Below, in pieces: positions 24,560 to 36,157 of a stretch of DNA of 64,000 nucleotides. The notes under the pieces were generated by a model. It worked only from the letters and a program-made list of their open reading frames with translations, had not been told where the DNA came from and made no database searches. Each line of letters opens with the position of its first letter. Within the stretch, counting starts at the first letter, position 1. A program made the position numbers and the translations under genes. Source of the stretch: Symsagittifera roscoffensis (taxonomy: Eukaryota > Xenacoelomorpha > Acoela > Convolutidae); assembly GCF_963678635.1 (NCBI RefSeq), contig NC_087071.1, positions 8,017,605-8,081,604 on the forward strand, written 5' to 3'.

Positions 24560-24760
24560 AAATGTGTTTGTTTTGGTGCACGGATAGCAATATCAGTGCT
24601 AATCGACCTGTTGTATCCCAAGCTTAAACCCGAAGCATTGACGAGGGAAGACTTTGTTGAATTGCTGGACGAGCAATTTCGGGACACAAATATAGCTGCA
24701 TGGAATAATCTGGGGCTCTATCAGCACCTTCAGAATTATCAATACAAGAAAAGAGTCTGA
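24560..24760 (+). pseudogene. Gypsy integrase C-terminal continuation
   Basis: In a shifted frame, about 65 codons are open up to TGA at about 24758. The stretch includes a GAR..IDLLYP segment like the G-R-E-x-x-x-P-x-D-L-L region that follows the integrase core in Gypsy elements, then an acidic stretch (TREDFVELLDEQ). It follows directly from the core at 24115-24470, so both pieces belong to one decayed polyprotein. Confidence 0.5.
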
Positions 24761-24931
24761 GAACCACAGTTAGCGGCCAGCAAAAAATAATACCAGATCT
24801 AATTACGAGATCAAAACAAAGAAGTTTTTCTACCATAGGAATGTCTTTCCGCAAAACAGGCTAAGAGATTAGAGGCCAATCACAAAATTTATCCATCAGT
24901 TTCACTCTCCAGCAAGATTAAGTTCCTGCAC

Positions 24932-25338
24932 TTGAACACGCTGAGGCTCTTTGTTGAAGAGACGAGGAGATCAGATGAAGCCGAGGCCCAGAAACGATTG
25001 ACGTCTTCAAGGTCGGGCAATTGCTTTGACGACCCGGCAATCCTCGACGGAGCAAAGGAACTGTGGCGAAATGATCCCGGCGGGTTCTATCGTGATCTAG
25101 TCAAAACGAGAACACGAGAGAAATTTATATCATAAAAATTGAGGACTGGTTGAGCCAAAGTTCACCCTTCCAAACTGATACAAGCAGGTGGAGACTTACG
25201 ATGTACATATTCTCCAACAATGAAATTAAAAGTGTAACTGCAGTGCAGACGCCAGCGGTTGTGCTAGTGAGAAGGTCTGTACTTACGGATGCAACCCGGT
25301 CGACCAACCCGGTAAATTCGGTACCAAGGAACTTGTGA
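24932..25338 (+). pseudogene. Two adjacent frames, probable tail of the same Gypsy relic
   Basis: Open frames at 24932-25135 (67 codons, Arg/Glu/Asp-rich) and 25150-25338 (62 codons) continue the relatively GC-rich patch that began at about 24110. I recognise no motif. Their position after the integrase fragment makes the polyprotein tail or a 3' untranslated region the simplest reading. An unrelated host exon cannot be excluded. Confidence 0.3.
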
Positions 25339-25339
25339 A

Positions 25340-27100
25340 TTAAAACTAAGTATTGATTAAACTATTTCATCCATTTCAATAAGGCCCAATTATTATTTCT
25401 AAAGTTCGATTCCACTTCAGGCTATTGGTATTTTTTGAGGAATAATTCTACTTTCAGAAGAGAGATTTATTTGTACTACGCCGAGTATTTTCCAATCCAC
25501 TCGTGTCTCCTAGCTAGGGTACTCCTGTTCCATTGGCGCATAGAATTCTGATGAAAATTAATTTTTTAGGGGACTGATTGATAGGACCGCAATATCACCA
25601 TATCACTATTTGAAAAATAGTTGGAATTACTTGAAAACAAGTAATTTTAGCGAACAAGCAGATTGACCAGACTTCTGGAGGTTTCGGAAGTTTGAATTTA
25701 CAAATCATTAAAACAGCTTTTGCGTTGGATTAGATTAACAGCAAAAAATAAGATTTGAAAATGAGCTGTATACTTAAATTGAGTAACTTTCAGTTTTACT
25801 CGGGAGAAAATTAACCTGGGAGGAAAGCCTGTAAAATTGGCGTTTCTCCTCTTTATAGCAGAATTTTAATGATTGACCTATAAGTTGAATAAAAAAGCAA
25901 AAAAACAGTCGTCTCTCCAAAGAATTAGTCACTCTTTTGGCAGAGTGCAGTAAAATCGGATAACACACCCAAAAGAAAAAAGAAAGTTAACTTTATGAAA
26001 TTCGTAGGTTAGATACTTGAGATGGCTTGATTCGGCATGCATAGTTTGGACCCCTGGAGTCCCAAGAGATACTGCTTCCGGAAAGGTCTTGAGCCCTAAA
26101 AGATGTCAGTAAAAGAGGGACCAAATTTAGTTTGTGATAGACTATTAGTTGAGCGAGGCTTAACTTTAGATTCTCAGGCTTCTTGAGTCCCCACTTATTT
26201 CAAGGATTAAGTAAGTTGTCCCATCCCAACTTCCAAAAGCAATTTATTGGCTCCCAAGAAGCGCAGGAAAGCATTTTTTGAGATATTTTAGGACATGGCA
26301 AAATAAAACAAGTGTTACAGTTTGAAACGAATCCGGCAATTGGACTTGACATTTTTTACCTCGTGGCAGTAAAATCCCAACCCAAAGAGTGTCATAGACA
26401 TAACAGTTTAAGAAAGTCGGACAGACTAATTGTATACAGACAAAACTTGGTAGGTAGGAATTTCGCGGGATTTTTGCCTGGGGTTTTGAAAAATGACTCA
26501 TTGTGAATTTGGGATGAACTTTAAATGGCCTTCAATTTGTTGGGCTCCAATGTCAAGATTAAACTACTCAGCATCTTGTGCCGCAGTGTTTTGCCCTCCG
26601 AGTTGGAGGACGATGCGCTAACTTGTGAAAGAGAGGTTCTGCTAAAAATTAATCAGAAGAGAAACTTTTACTCTGCTTTTTAATTGCTGCATTGAAATAA
26701 TGAATGCAATACTAGCGAAACTAAGCAAACTTTGAGTCAATCTTAGCTATGAAACTTAGTTTAATCATAGCAACTTAAGTAAGCCAGAGATATTTACTTT
26801 AAGATAAATACAGGCAATAATCAAAAATTGACACGGGAAAAACTCTCCTAAATTATAGGAATATTAGCTCCCTAGAGGGGATTGGATGACACAATAGGAA
26901 GACTAGAAGACAAACTACACAACTGTTGTAGCTAGCAGGCTCGATGTGTAACTGAATCTAGATAGGAGTTCTGAAGACTTAAAAACAAGTAGCTACTTTT
27001 AATGACGGCCTTTTATTGCCCCGGGAAGCCAAAACGAAAATTTTTTTAAGTAAACAAAGACATTTTGTTTCAAAGACCTAATATTGAAAAAAAAACAAAT
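25340..27100. other. Non-coding AT-rich stretch, no gene seen
   Basis: Stops in all frames at short intervals. The longest frames (26244-26501 minus and 26312-26506 plus) overlap on opposite strands and show no motif. I see no repeat shared with the rest of the window. Confidence 0.45.
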
Positions 27101-27104
27101 CATA

Positions 27105-27690
27105 TTATGAAAACATCAAACTTCTAAATTTTGGCAAAAATTTACAAATATGGTTTTTTTTCTTAAATTTTAAATTTTAAATAATCAGACATTGATCAAC
27201 GCATGCATAAACCAGCCATGCAGAAGAAATAGGAGGTTTTAGTCTGTTTGGAAAAAACTATACGGAAAAATGGAAAAAATCTAATTCTGTTTATCAAGGA
27301 CTACGTTATGCAGAAAGAAGTTTTTTCTTAGAAAATGTTTGTTTGAGTACAAAATTCGACTTTTGGTTGAGAAAAAAAAAAGAAAATTGGGATAAATTTT
27401 AAAATTATCTGGAATACTTTGTGTTGTCGCCTTAAAAAAATGCCAGTCATACAATTTCTGTAAGTGGAAATTGTACGACTAGCATTTTTTGACACAAAGT
27501 ATTCCTTTTTTAATTAGTACAAAACACCGACTTTTATGCCAAAAAAGAAGTTAAAATTTCTTTGAAAATTTGATGACACCATTTATAAAACTACACAAAT
27601 TTTAATGATTTGTAATTTTTCATAAACTAATTTTATGCAAATGTATGATTAGCACTTTTTGTCTCTGGAGGTCAACCCGGGTTTCGTGTT
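27105..27690. repeat. Dispersed non-autonomous repeat, copy 1
   Basis: Homologous, with gaps, to about 61500-61980. Shared anchors are CATCAAACTT..AAATTT..GGCAAA, a GTACAAAATT.GA..TTGGTTGAGAAAAAA-like block, TGTATGATTAGCA near the end and the terminal GGAGGTCAACCCGGG. It is interrupted by a palindromic insertion at 27411-27505 that is absent from the other copy. There is no coding content. Confidence 0.65.
27411..27505. repeat. Long imperfect palindrome (hairpin insertion)
   Basis: The left arm 27411-27458 begins GGAATACTTTGTG and the right arm 27467-27505 ends CACAAAGTATTCC. The inner stem pairs CATACAATTTC with GAAATTGTACG-like sequence around an 8-nt spacer. The left arm carries about 9 extra bases. 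No target-site duplication is visible. Confidence 0.8.
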
Positions 27691-28019
27691 TGGACACTTA
27701 TCTGAGTTTAATTTCATCATCAGAAAAGTGTTTAAATATTTTCCATCCAAAACTCAAAAAAAACTATTAGGAAAAAATTTTGTAGTGTTGTAAGATTTCT
27801 TTAATTTTATCATCCCTTTTGCAAAAGTCTGAAATTGTTACTATTACTTATTTCGTATGATTTTTGAGCGCTGAATTTCTCTACCGCGTTGCCCTTTCGT
27901 CGCTAATGGAAAAGTAGCTAGTGAGATTCTTTTAGCATCTTGGTTTTTTATTTGTGATCCAACTAACTGCCAACCTAAGGATTCAACCGAACTTGATTCA
28001 GCACAGCAAAAAAAAAACT

Positions 28020-28275
28020 ATTTTAAACTGTTAAACTCGTTATGTAGTCTTTGAAATGAGTTTTACTACGAAGCCAAATCGTGCACTGGATAGGCGCACA
28101 AATTTGTGTCGGTTTGTTCCTGGATTCCAAAGACAAGACTTCAATCATGTTAAAAATTTGTCAGAGCATCAAAGAAACTGAAAGAAGAAAAGGAAACCAA
28201 ATGGAGCCTCCTTGTTGCCGAATACGCTTACTTTTCCCAAAAAGCACAGTTTTAGCCAGTAATGTTTCATTATCT
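28020..28275. repeat. Dispersed repeat shared with the 60.8-kb and 61.4-kb regions
   Basis: Contains GTGCACTGGATAGGCGCAC at 28081, matching GTGCACTGGATATGCGCCC at about 60861 and 61380. Downstream homology continues through AAAGAAA..GGAGCC, GCCGA..CGCTTA.TTTT and similar blocks. It is non-coding. The 70-codon frame at 28081-28293 is inside the repeat and not conserved. Confidence 0.65.
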
Positions 28276-28279
28276 GGCT

Positions 28280-29415
28280 TTTTCAGCGTTTAATTTGAGG
28301 ATGGCGTGTTTGTTGAATAGTTGGAGTCTTTAGAATTTAATCTAATCAATTTCAATCTACTGAAAGCAGTTAACAATAAAAAATGGAATTGTTAATTTGG
28401 GTTTTTTACTTTTAAAATCAATTTTTTGACGTGGAAATTCTCAAAAATTCCATCTTCCTGGCTTTTTTCCTAATTTGTTACCACAAAAAATTACATGGTT
28501 GTCGAGTAAAACGCAAAAAAAGCAAAAATTATAAAAAAAATTTTGAGCTCGAGAAACTTTATTTTCAAAAACCCTTCACAATAATTTTGATTGTTCGAAA
28601 AATTAGCCAAGCTGATGATTTTTGGGGGGTTTTTCGCACCCCAGTTTAAAAACTGCATCCCAATTAGTTGGTTTTTTACCAGTTTCAACTGTGTTTTTAT
28701 ACGTTTTTTTATTACGTTTCTTGATCTGATTAAATTTAATTGTTACCGTCAGGAGTCCAAATAGTGTGCTCACAGCGTTTTCCGTAGTGACCATAATTGC
28801 ATCTAAAATAGAAAAACCATAAAATTAAGACACTTTTTTTCAGCGTTTTAGAAACAACTAGAACTTAATTACTGACATCGGCCCATCTAGAACCTTTTAT
28901 TCTTTCCAGATGGGCGATATCACTAGTTTACAGTTATCGCAAGATCGTATACTGGTTTCACTTTACATTTGGTTTACATAGCATTTTTGTTGCTTTTCGG
29001 CCTAAATTTATTTTTTTATATAAACTCAGGTTGATTGATCACGAGCTTGTATTTAACTTTTCTTCAGCAGTCTAGTTTACTTACGTTCAAATACAATTTT
29101 TTGAGGCGATTACTAGATAGAACTCCAGCCAGCTTACCATTCCAAAGATTTTTCTGAATTTTTTTTTTTGAAGAACCAACTTTTTTGCTCCGATTTTCGA
29201 AAAGGGTGATAGATCTTTGTGCTCTGGGATGGTTTTTCCCCAGACCAATTTTGATGTTTTGACTAGGCAATTATGAGATTTTTTGAGCTTAAGGATAATT
29301 ATATCTTGAGCCTTAGGATACTTAATGCACAGTGTACTGAAGTGTTTTAATGTTTAGGCAGCTATTTAATCTGACAAAGAAGGCTCTAAACTGATTTGAG
29401 TTATGCCTACTAATC
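28280..29415. other. Non-coding AT-rich stretch with one strong small hairpin
   Basis: No gene is seen. At 28877-28918 there is an inverted repeat (ATCGGCCCATCTAGAA / TTCCAGATGGGCGAT). The short overlapping frames at 28431-28794 lie on both strands of an A/T-rich tract and look like chance. Confidence 0.45.
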
Positions 29416-29811
29416 TGTTGCTACAAAAAGGTAAGCTACAGCATAAATTCAGAAAACTACGAGCTCATATGGGCAGTTGGCAATGCTGCCAAGAGACAAG
29501 TCTCTCTTGCCGGTCAACCGAGATATAGCCCCATTTAACCGTTTTTTTTTCTTCAGGTTTTGGTTCTAATTCGATTCAGCCTTCTTAAGGCTGACCGTCA
29601 GAAAGGGCAATTTGTCTCAAGGACAACATTACTTGTTCTTGTGGCTAAGATGCGCCGATTTGCACCGTTTTCCGGAAGATTTTTTTGGTGTTTAATGACG
29701 CTATGTTTGGATGAAAATTATCAAAATTGCCGATGAGTTTTGTATACCGATATTACGAATTTATTGCTGATTTTTCGACTTCAATTTTATCTTACGAAGA
29801 TTCAGCGCGCA
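29416..29811 (+). repeat. 5' LTR of the BEL/Pao element
   Basis: 396 bp, TGTTGCTACAAAAAGG...GCGCGCA. Collinear with the 3' LTR: shared GAGCTCATATGG, GACAAGTCTCTC, TGGTT/TCGATTCAGCC-like, TTCTTGTGGCTA..TGCGCCGATTTG, ATCAAAATTGCCGAT and TTTATTG.T.ATTTTTCGACTT. It lacks about 46 nt that are present in the 3' LTR (around 37358-37405). Confidence 0.83.
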
Positions 29812-29816
29812 TATTT

Positions 29817-29834
29817 TGGCACCAAAAGGGACAA
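29817..29834 (+). promoter_or_regulatory. Putative primer-binding site (BEL/Pao)
   Basis: TGGCACCAAAAGGGAC begins five bases after the LTR's terminal CA. A TGG start is expected for pairing with a tRNA CCA end. The primer tRNA was not identified. Confidence 0.6.
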
Positions 29835-30189
29835 TTATGTTTTTGTTCTATAATCTGAGTTTGACAAAAAAAGGACGTGAGTTTATTCGTGACCTCCAAA
29901 ATATCCACAGAAAACAGCTTTTGGAAAGAACCAGTTGCTTTCTTGAACATTTATGTCTTTGCACTGCTGAATTGAAAGAAACTAGAGGAAATGATATAAA
30001 GGCAATGCTGTTTGTGAAATTATTATCATAACGCTGGCAACAGCAACGGTGAACATCTTCTGATCAATATACACAAACTCTCAGACCGCTCTGCTGTTAG
30101 TGGTCGCGTGAACAAATACGATTCTGCTCCTGGTGCAGTCAAAGAGAAGAAGTCAGATTGTTCTCGGGATCCATTCACCGCCTCATTTA

Positions 30190-31075
30190 CAGAATATACA
30201 AGTGTCGTGCTTCAGTTGGTGAATTGGCATGGAAGGCAGATATAAAAGTATGGTCATGCTTCAGCTGGTGACTTGCAGTTGAAGGCCTTTACACAGGTGT
30301 GATTGTTCTCCAGCTGCTGTCTCGCAATTGAACTGCGGTCGTTAGTCAAACTGTCAAGTACCAAGTCAACTGCAGACGTTTTGTGTGAATTGTGGAAGTG
30401 ATTGATGAACAATTCCTCTGCGACTGACCAAAAGTTTGACAGCCCGAAACCGGTGACCGCCCAACATCCAATTAAAACTGTATGACTCGACTTGTTTCAA
30501 AACTTTCCATTTAAGCTATAAAAACAAGTACGCTGTTGTTTTTTTCCCGCTAGTTTGCACCCGGCAATTACTCTACACCCGGTACTAGACTAAATTTTTG
30601 GACTGCTTTACGACTCGAATCCGAAAACTTTCGAAAATTTTTGCGTCACTTAATTTCCTTGGGTCACACTACGGACTCTCAGAAAACTATAAAGTGCCGA
30701 GAAGTTTTTGTGGAAAGTAAGAAATTTGTCAAGAATCCTCAAAATGTCCCCAAAATTCTGCGAAACTGTGCTGTGAGATGACACCAACTTTATTCTAAGC
30801 TGTCTGGGAAAGAAATATCACGCAAATTAGGTTGAGTTTTTTCATCCTCAGGTTTCTTCCGCGTGTGTTGTTGGAACTTAACCAATTTGTCTGATCCCCA
30901 CCCAGCTTTTGTAAAATTGAAAGCCAGTTCGCTCCAAGTGTATCATAGCTATTTGCTCCCGTCCGATTGTTAACTTAATGAAGATATTGAGTAGGTTAAG
31001 TGAACTTTTTCATCCTCCCGCTTACTCCGTGTGTGTCGTTGGTGTTGAACCGACCTTTTTAAACTTCCAACTGCA
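30190..31075 (+). repeat. BEL leader with internal degenerate repeats
   Basis: Three diverged units of about 47 bp at 30197-30335 share TGCTTCAG.TGGTGA.TTG and AAGGC. A second pair (30828-30900 and 30992-31070) shares TAGGTT.AGT..TTTTTCATCCTC and CCG.GTGTGT.GTTGG at an offset of about 164 bp. No protein is seen in the leader. A 71-codon frame at 29816-30031 uses TTG as its start and overlaps the primer-binding site, so I discount it. Confidence 0.5.
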
Positions 31076-31279
31076 TTGGTACTTCAGCGTAACGTAGCCG
31101 TCGCCTTAGCATAGCTCCCTCAAATTTATGGTCTTCATTCTAGAAGCTAGTTCCTTTAATCACGCGCTTCGCAAATTTCTCGCTCCGTCGCAGAAGCGCC
31201 TCGTACATAATCGCTTTACCAAACCAGGTTTAAGTTTGAAATTAACGCTGGTGACTTTCAGAAAACTATACAGCACTAG

Positions 31280-31684
31280 CTTCAACACTACTCGGCTCAC
31301 CGTAACAGTCTTGCAATTTGGCACGACGCCATTAATAACTCAGAAACTAGGCACCGCTTCAGTAACAACCATAAGTTGAGTAGCGAGCAATTGTTCAACT
31401 TGTTATTATTGTATAAGTTAAATACTAGACGCAACGGAACTGAGGATATAGAGGAAAGTTTAATTTCAACAGGTAATCTCATTCTGAACGTCGTCAAAGA
31501 CTTTATGTCTAAGCGTAAGGCTTAGGAACAGGTACTGATTGAGAAGTACAAAGAGCTTCACAAGCCTCCTTTTCTTGAGTTAAAGACTCTCCTCCTTCTA
31601 AGGCGTAATAGCGCTAATTTGAATATCGTTAAGACGCGTAAGTGGCGTAACGGCTTACCACTTATAGATCGAAAAGCTATTTAA
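31280..31684 (+). pseudogene. Pre-gag/gag N-terminal frame of the BEL element
   Basis: A 134-codon frame is interrupted by a single TAG at 31523-31525 and ends at TAA 31682. The composition is mixed charged and helical (many Leu, Glu, Lys, Arg), unlike the random frames around it. No ATG is visible at its head; an overlapping frame begins with ATG at 31128, so a frameshift probably joins them. It is likely the N-terminus of gag by position. I recognise no domain. Confidence 0.4.
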
Positions 31685-32093
31685 AAAAAGCTCCATGCAG
31701 ATGCTGTGAGGCATCATTTTTCCTCTTCTTTTAAACTAAATTTGATATATTAGTGTCGATTTAATTACGTATCAATAAAGTATCTCATTTTAATAATTGT
31801 TTTTAATTTGGTGAGCATCAGTAAAGTAGGTTCATTTTGTGAAGAAGTTTGACAGAAAAGTCCAAAAAAAAGATTTGAAAGTTATTTGAAATTCGTTGAA
31901 ATCTAGAAAATGAGCTTAAAGTTCACTCATTAACACCTGAGTACAATGACAAAAACAGTCGCACAGCAAAACTGATAATGATGTTTCCAATTGTAAACTT
32001 GCTTCTGAAAAAGTTTTGAAGTCAGTGAGCATTTATTTAGGTCAGCTGGAAAACGAAAACCCTGCTCAAATTATGGCTCAGCCAGATCTTTGA

Positions 32094-33111
32094 GTTAAAA
32101 ACTTAACCGAAACGAACAAAAAAGCAAAGCACGAAGCTCAGAGCTTAAGAAAGAGCCTTGAACCTTCGTCATTCCCAGCACCCGGTTTTACAGCGAGCAA
32201 GCAACAAACTAGGTCTGAGACATTCTCACGCTCGCACAAAACAAAAGGTTCAGAAGCACGAGTATCTGAAAACAGATCTAATGTCTCTAATAAGTTCGAG
32301 GAAAGTAGGAAACGTGTGTCATATAGGTCTGATAACGTCGATTGTTCAGATTATGTCATCAAGTGAGAAACCGCATGAATTGACCTAGGTAAAAACAACG
32401 CCCCGAGGAGCTGGAAAAGCAGTATCAAGTATTTCGAAGGCTTGGAGCGCAAGAGAAGCATCGTAAGTTTGAACATATTCTGAAACTGGAGCAATTGTTT
32501 GAAAATTGAAAAAGCAACTAATTGAATTGGAAATAAAAGCAATTGAACTTGAAGACAACTCATCTGAGATTTGCGAAAAGGTAGAGGAAGGTAACTCGAC
32601 AAGAGCAGTTCAGCACAATTCATAAGTTGTAACAGATCAAACTAATGCTTGGGTAGTCTATGTTAGTTCACGGGCACCTTCTGACAGTGCTAGTGCGCAA
32701 GGTTTGCTGAAATTCACTCCTGTATTATCTTCGTCAGAACCAACGACTTCTGCAATTAACACAAGTAATGGTCAAAATCATGGGCACACAGTTTTGAGTG
32801 ACCCTAGAATCTATATTCATGGACATCATCCTATGACTCAAAATTGCAGTGCAAGCCTTTTGCCATTGCAAGCTTCTGTTCCACTTAATTCATTGCCAGA
32901 GTACAATGGGCAGTCTAGTGTACACGTGTTACTACCACCGTTTGCTATTCCTCTACAGACCACGATTTCAAACACAACTAATGGTTTTGCCAACGGGCAG
33001 CCGCAATCATTACCTGTCCCAAGGTTACTGGCACAACCCGGTACTTATTCTGTTTCTTTATCACCTGCGTTTGCTGGTGGTGAATTCTCATCTTCTGGAG
33101 TAAACCCATAG
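32094..33111 (+). pseudogene. BEL gag N-terminal/middle region
   Basis: Two coherent frames. 32094-32366 has 90 sense codons and is Ser/Lys/Arg-rich with a heptad-like start. 32503-33111 is open except for one TAA at 32623-32625. It starts with a Glu/Leu/Ile-rich helical stretch and continues as a Ser/Thr/Pro/Asn/Gln-rich linker of about 160 residues. The helical, acidic start fits the coiled coil at the start of BEL gag proteins. The low-complexity part is probably a spacer. Between them the frame is lost. Confidence 0.5.
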
Positions 33112-33571
33112 CCGGCACCTCATTGCCATGCGGTGCCTGTCCAGACGCAACATAAAATTCCCTTTGTTCCACATACTGTGTCAGCTATACCGATTACTAT
33201 ACAATTGATGCAAACTTATGGCGATTGGCCGCTACAACTCATATAGTCACGCGTTTTCAATGTTTTAAAGTTTTAAACATTTTTTTCTATTCTGACAACT
33301 GTTGTCCCAACGTGTCAGACACAGCCGTCCCATATACTAGTGGTGGGACAGATTTTTGAATACTTCACCACTTAGTCTTCAGCATGTTCCTCATTTTGTT
33401 AGTAATACTAAAATTGGTTAACACCCGTAAAAGAAGGCTACGTACAGTCTTCTGCTGACCCCAAACAAGGCTGTTTATCGGATTGACCTTTATCTGCAGG
33501 TGAATTGTCGGAATTTTTAATGCATAGCCGCAAAGATCATCTTCCTGAAGAAATTTAGCCCAGTTTGACGC

Positions 33572-33731
33572 AACCCGTTAAACTGGCACGATTGGTTCGG
33601 TCAGTTTAAGTCCACGTTGATTACAATGTTCTCACAGATGATACGATACTAACTCAAAAACACTCGTCACAGGCCAAGCAAAAAATGCAGCTGCAAAGTT
33701 TAGTTATAATAGCGTTATGCACGAAGATTCA
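33572..33731 (+). pseudogene. BEL gag core (DUF1759-like) remnant
   Basis: The frame from 33572 gives NPLNWHDWFGQFKS, matching the D-P-L-x-W-x-x-(F/W)-x-x-x-F-K pattern characteristic of BEL/Pao gag. A +1 shift near 33614 continues with about 38 residues ending at TGA about 33729. This is good family evidence because the motif is specific to BEL-type gag. Confidence 0.65.
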
Positions 33732-34175
33732 CTGACCAAGATTCACAATTCGGAAAATACCATTAGTTTCTCCTCTGCCATGTCTAGACTCCTACCAATT
33801 TTCAAATGGTTGTCATTTAACGATGATCCAAAGAGTGTTGACCTTTTAAACCAAGCTCAGGGAAGCTTGGTCCATGCATTCTAATAGGTATAATTGGCAG
33901 CTCCCAACACTATTAAATTTATAAAATGGCTGAAAGAAAAAGCCGATCGGCAAGAGAGACTACGTGCACTTAAATCTAAGGCAAAAGTTAGGATTGAAAT
34001 AAGACGAAAACAACCAATTTTTTTCAACAAATACCATGGTATCTAGTAAAGAATAGGAAAAATTTAAAATATCGCCGCGCGTTTTGTGCAAAGGTTTTCA
34101 TGAATTGTGAAATTGTGCTGTTTTCATAGTAAGGAACGCTACTCAGCGACCAAAATACGTATCTGAAAGAAACTG

Positions 34176-34217
34176 TGCTTCGCTTGTATCAATGGCAATC
34201 ATAATTTCAGTGAATGT
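34176..34217 (+). pseudogene. Gag CCHC zinc knuckle (BEL)
   Basis: CFACINGNHNFSEC: a perfect C-x2-C-x4-H-x4-C nucleic-acid-binding knuckle, followed by a Cys/His segment (CPNS...HNFV) like the second knuckle region of BEL gag. It is placed correctly between the gag core and the protease. The surrounding frame is open only locally. Confidence 0.8.
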
Positions 34218-34429
34218 TCTAGAGCTAGAAAATGCCCAAATTCAGAGTTTGGTAGCACACATAATTTTGTGCTCGATGGAGCCAAAAAAAAAAGATTTCC
34301 TCGGAAGGAATTTCGATTGTCTCAAAAATGGCTGAATTACTTAAGTCCAAAGAAATTACAAACACCTCCACCCACACCGTTGTTAGTGACATGCACGACA
34401 TTGAATCGATTTAATGGTTGTTGCCCAAT

Positions 34430-34560
34430 GCATCAGTTGGTGTGACCTTGGATGTAACCAGTCTCCGGATGTTGGTTCTTTGTGATAGTGTATCGACATA
34501 CTCTTGGGTGTCTTCGTCACTCATTAACCGTCTCAGCTCAATAGCTCAGTAGGGGAGACT
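34430..34560 (+). pseudogene. BEL aspartic protease remnant
   Basis: A frame with LCDSVSTYSWVSSSL. The active-site Asp is at 34484-34486, followed by Ser, but the third residue of the canonical D-S-G triad is Val. The surrounding pattern (hydrophobic-x-D-S-x-S-x-x-S-(W/F)-(V/I)-S) is that of BEL proteases. It is non-functional because of the changed triad and nearby stops. Confidence 0.6.
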
Positions 34561-34860
34561 GTTAATTTGTCAATTTATGGTCTGAATTCAACCACTATTT
34601 TTGAGACTCATCGCGTCAAGTTTACAGTTTCCTCCGAGCATTCCACAGTTTCTATTTCGTTGCTGTGTTCACTCTGTGTGCATATGTTAAATTCCAATGT
34701 TAAAGTCCACAATTTTTTTTATTTTTCTTCGCTCTGTATGCATATATTAAAGGCAATTTTGTTATTGGTTCAGAATTAAACAATATTGATGATTTGCAGA
34801 TTGAAAATCCACAGTTAGCACCGTTAGCTCACTCAAAATATTTATGCGGACGTTGAAATT

Positions 34861-35142
34861 GTCTCCGTGGATATAGAGGGTCTTTTCTTACTGGTAAGAG
34901 TCCTCGCCCGCGATCCAATTTCGCTCCGTTTTTTGTAGCGGGAGAATACCATTTACGATGTGGTAGTAAACCAGTACACTCGCCATAGATTCGGCGCACG
35001 GCATTCGCCTACATGCGCCAATTTCGCCTTGCGAAAAACAGCAATCGATAATATGTCCAAGTAACTTGAGTTCGCATCAGTCGTTAACAAAAAATTTTAC
35101 ATGGATGATTAATTGGATTCGTTCGAAACGTTACCCATGCAA
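34861..35142 (+). pseudogene. BEL reverse transcriptase palm/fingers remnant
   Basis: A single frame carries RT motif A with Asp (DIEGLF, Asp codon 34870), an LRFL-x-RE segment with TAG (34936) where Trp is expected, the TRHRFGARHSPTCAN motif, and the catalytic YMDD at 35098-35109. Stops are at 35062 and immediately after YMDD (35110). About 80 codons stay in phase between motif A and YMDD, so loss of function came mainly from point mutations. The YMDD lies in the F-Y-(V/M)-D-D context of BEL/Pao. Confidence 0.85.
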
Positions 35143-35390
35143 TAAGTTTAAGCCGTGATTTGGTTTCGTTACCTAAGTTGGGGGATTTAGCTTGACTAAA
35201 GTTGTCAGTGATGAAGAAAACATTTAGCTATGAATCTCGAGTTATACGAAACATCTTCTTCCCTCGTCAAATAAATATGTAACGGTGCTGAGCAATAAAC
35301 ACACGTCTTAGGTCTTAAGTGGGACCATGTGGAAGACAAATTGGTTGTTAGCAGACGTGTGGATCGTCCTCTCGATCCGTCAATTACTCA

Positions 35391-36157
35391 ATGAGTTGCG
35401 TCTCTTCAGTGTTTGACCCTTTTGGTTTAGTAATTACGTCAACAGTTAGCGCTCGTCTTTTAATTAAAGATATTTGGAAAATCAATGGCCCAAGTTGGGA
35501 TGTCGAACTACCGGAATACATCAGAAATAAGTTTCTCGAGAGGCATTCCGGTCTCCCAATCTTAGATCTACTGAATGTTCTTCTCTGTTAATTCTCGAAC
35601 CTGTCGATCAAATTGAATTTCAAGTGCTTCACGTTTTCTGTGCGGTTGGGTTTTCGCGTGGGCGACTCTCGAGTTCGCACAAACTCAAATATTCGTCATC
35701 TTTGGTGAAGCTCGCGTCGCTCCGATGCAAGCGCTATCTATACCTAAGCTAGAGCTTCAAGCTGCTCTGCTCACCACACGACTGAAAGATGATATACTTA
35801 AAGCGCTTAATGTTAGTGTTAATCAAAAGTCACATCCATCAAACATCCGGAACACGGGTTCAATTGGGAAAGGTTCAATTCCTTTACAAGGTATAAAAGA
35901 GATGTCGCGTTTATGTTGAGGATGCTGCCTTCACATAAACATTTTTGCGGTATGGACTTAAGGATCACCGACCTCATCGAACTCGATATTGCAAAAAGCA
36001 AAGTTATTTATCTTGCTCAGATGGAATCCTTCTCCGTTGAGTTGAAAACGCTCATCGCTGCTAACCTATTAAGAATAGTACTAAATTTGCCACATACTTT
36101 CAATTTGTCCGTCTTGCTGGTGGTATCAATGGTTCCATTAGCTGGATCGTTCACTTA
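35391..36157 (+). pseudogene. BEL RT connection and RNase H region remnant
   Basis: The frame 35391-35591 (66 codons) starts SCVSSVFDPFG and contains ELPEYIRNKFLE, the typical segment after RT in BEL/Pao. A frame from about 35650 leads into 35725-35919 with the SIPKLELQAALL motif of the RNase H region. 35913-36158 is a further 81-codon frame leading to the integrase. At least two frameshifts separate these pieces. Confidence 0.7.

Noticed and set aside
26244-26506. Host exon on either strand
   Set aside because: Two frames overlap antisense to each other and there is no splice-site pattern or recognisable domain.
29816-30031. 71-codon ORF just after the BEL 5' LTR
   Set aside because: It starts at TTG inside the primer-binding site and has no conserved motif.
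33015-33030. Stray satellite monomer (CTGTCCCAAGGTTACTGG)
   Set aside because: Single short match inside an open BEL gag frame, no tandem neighbour; chance similarity.
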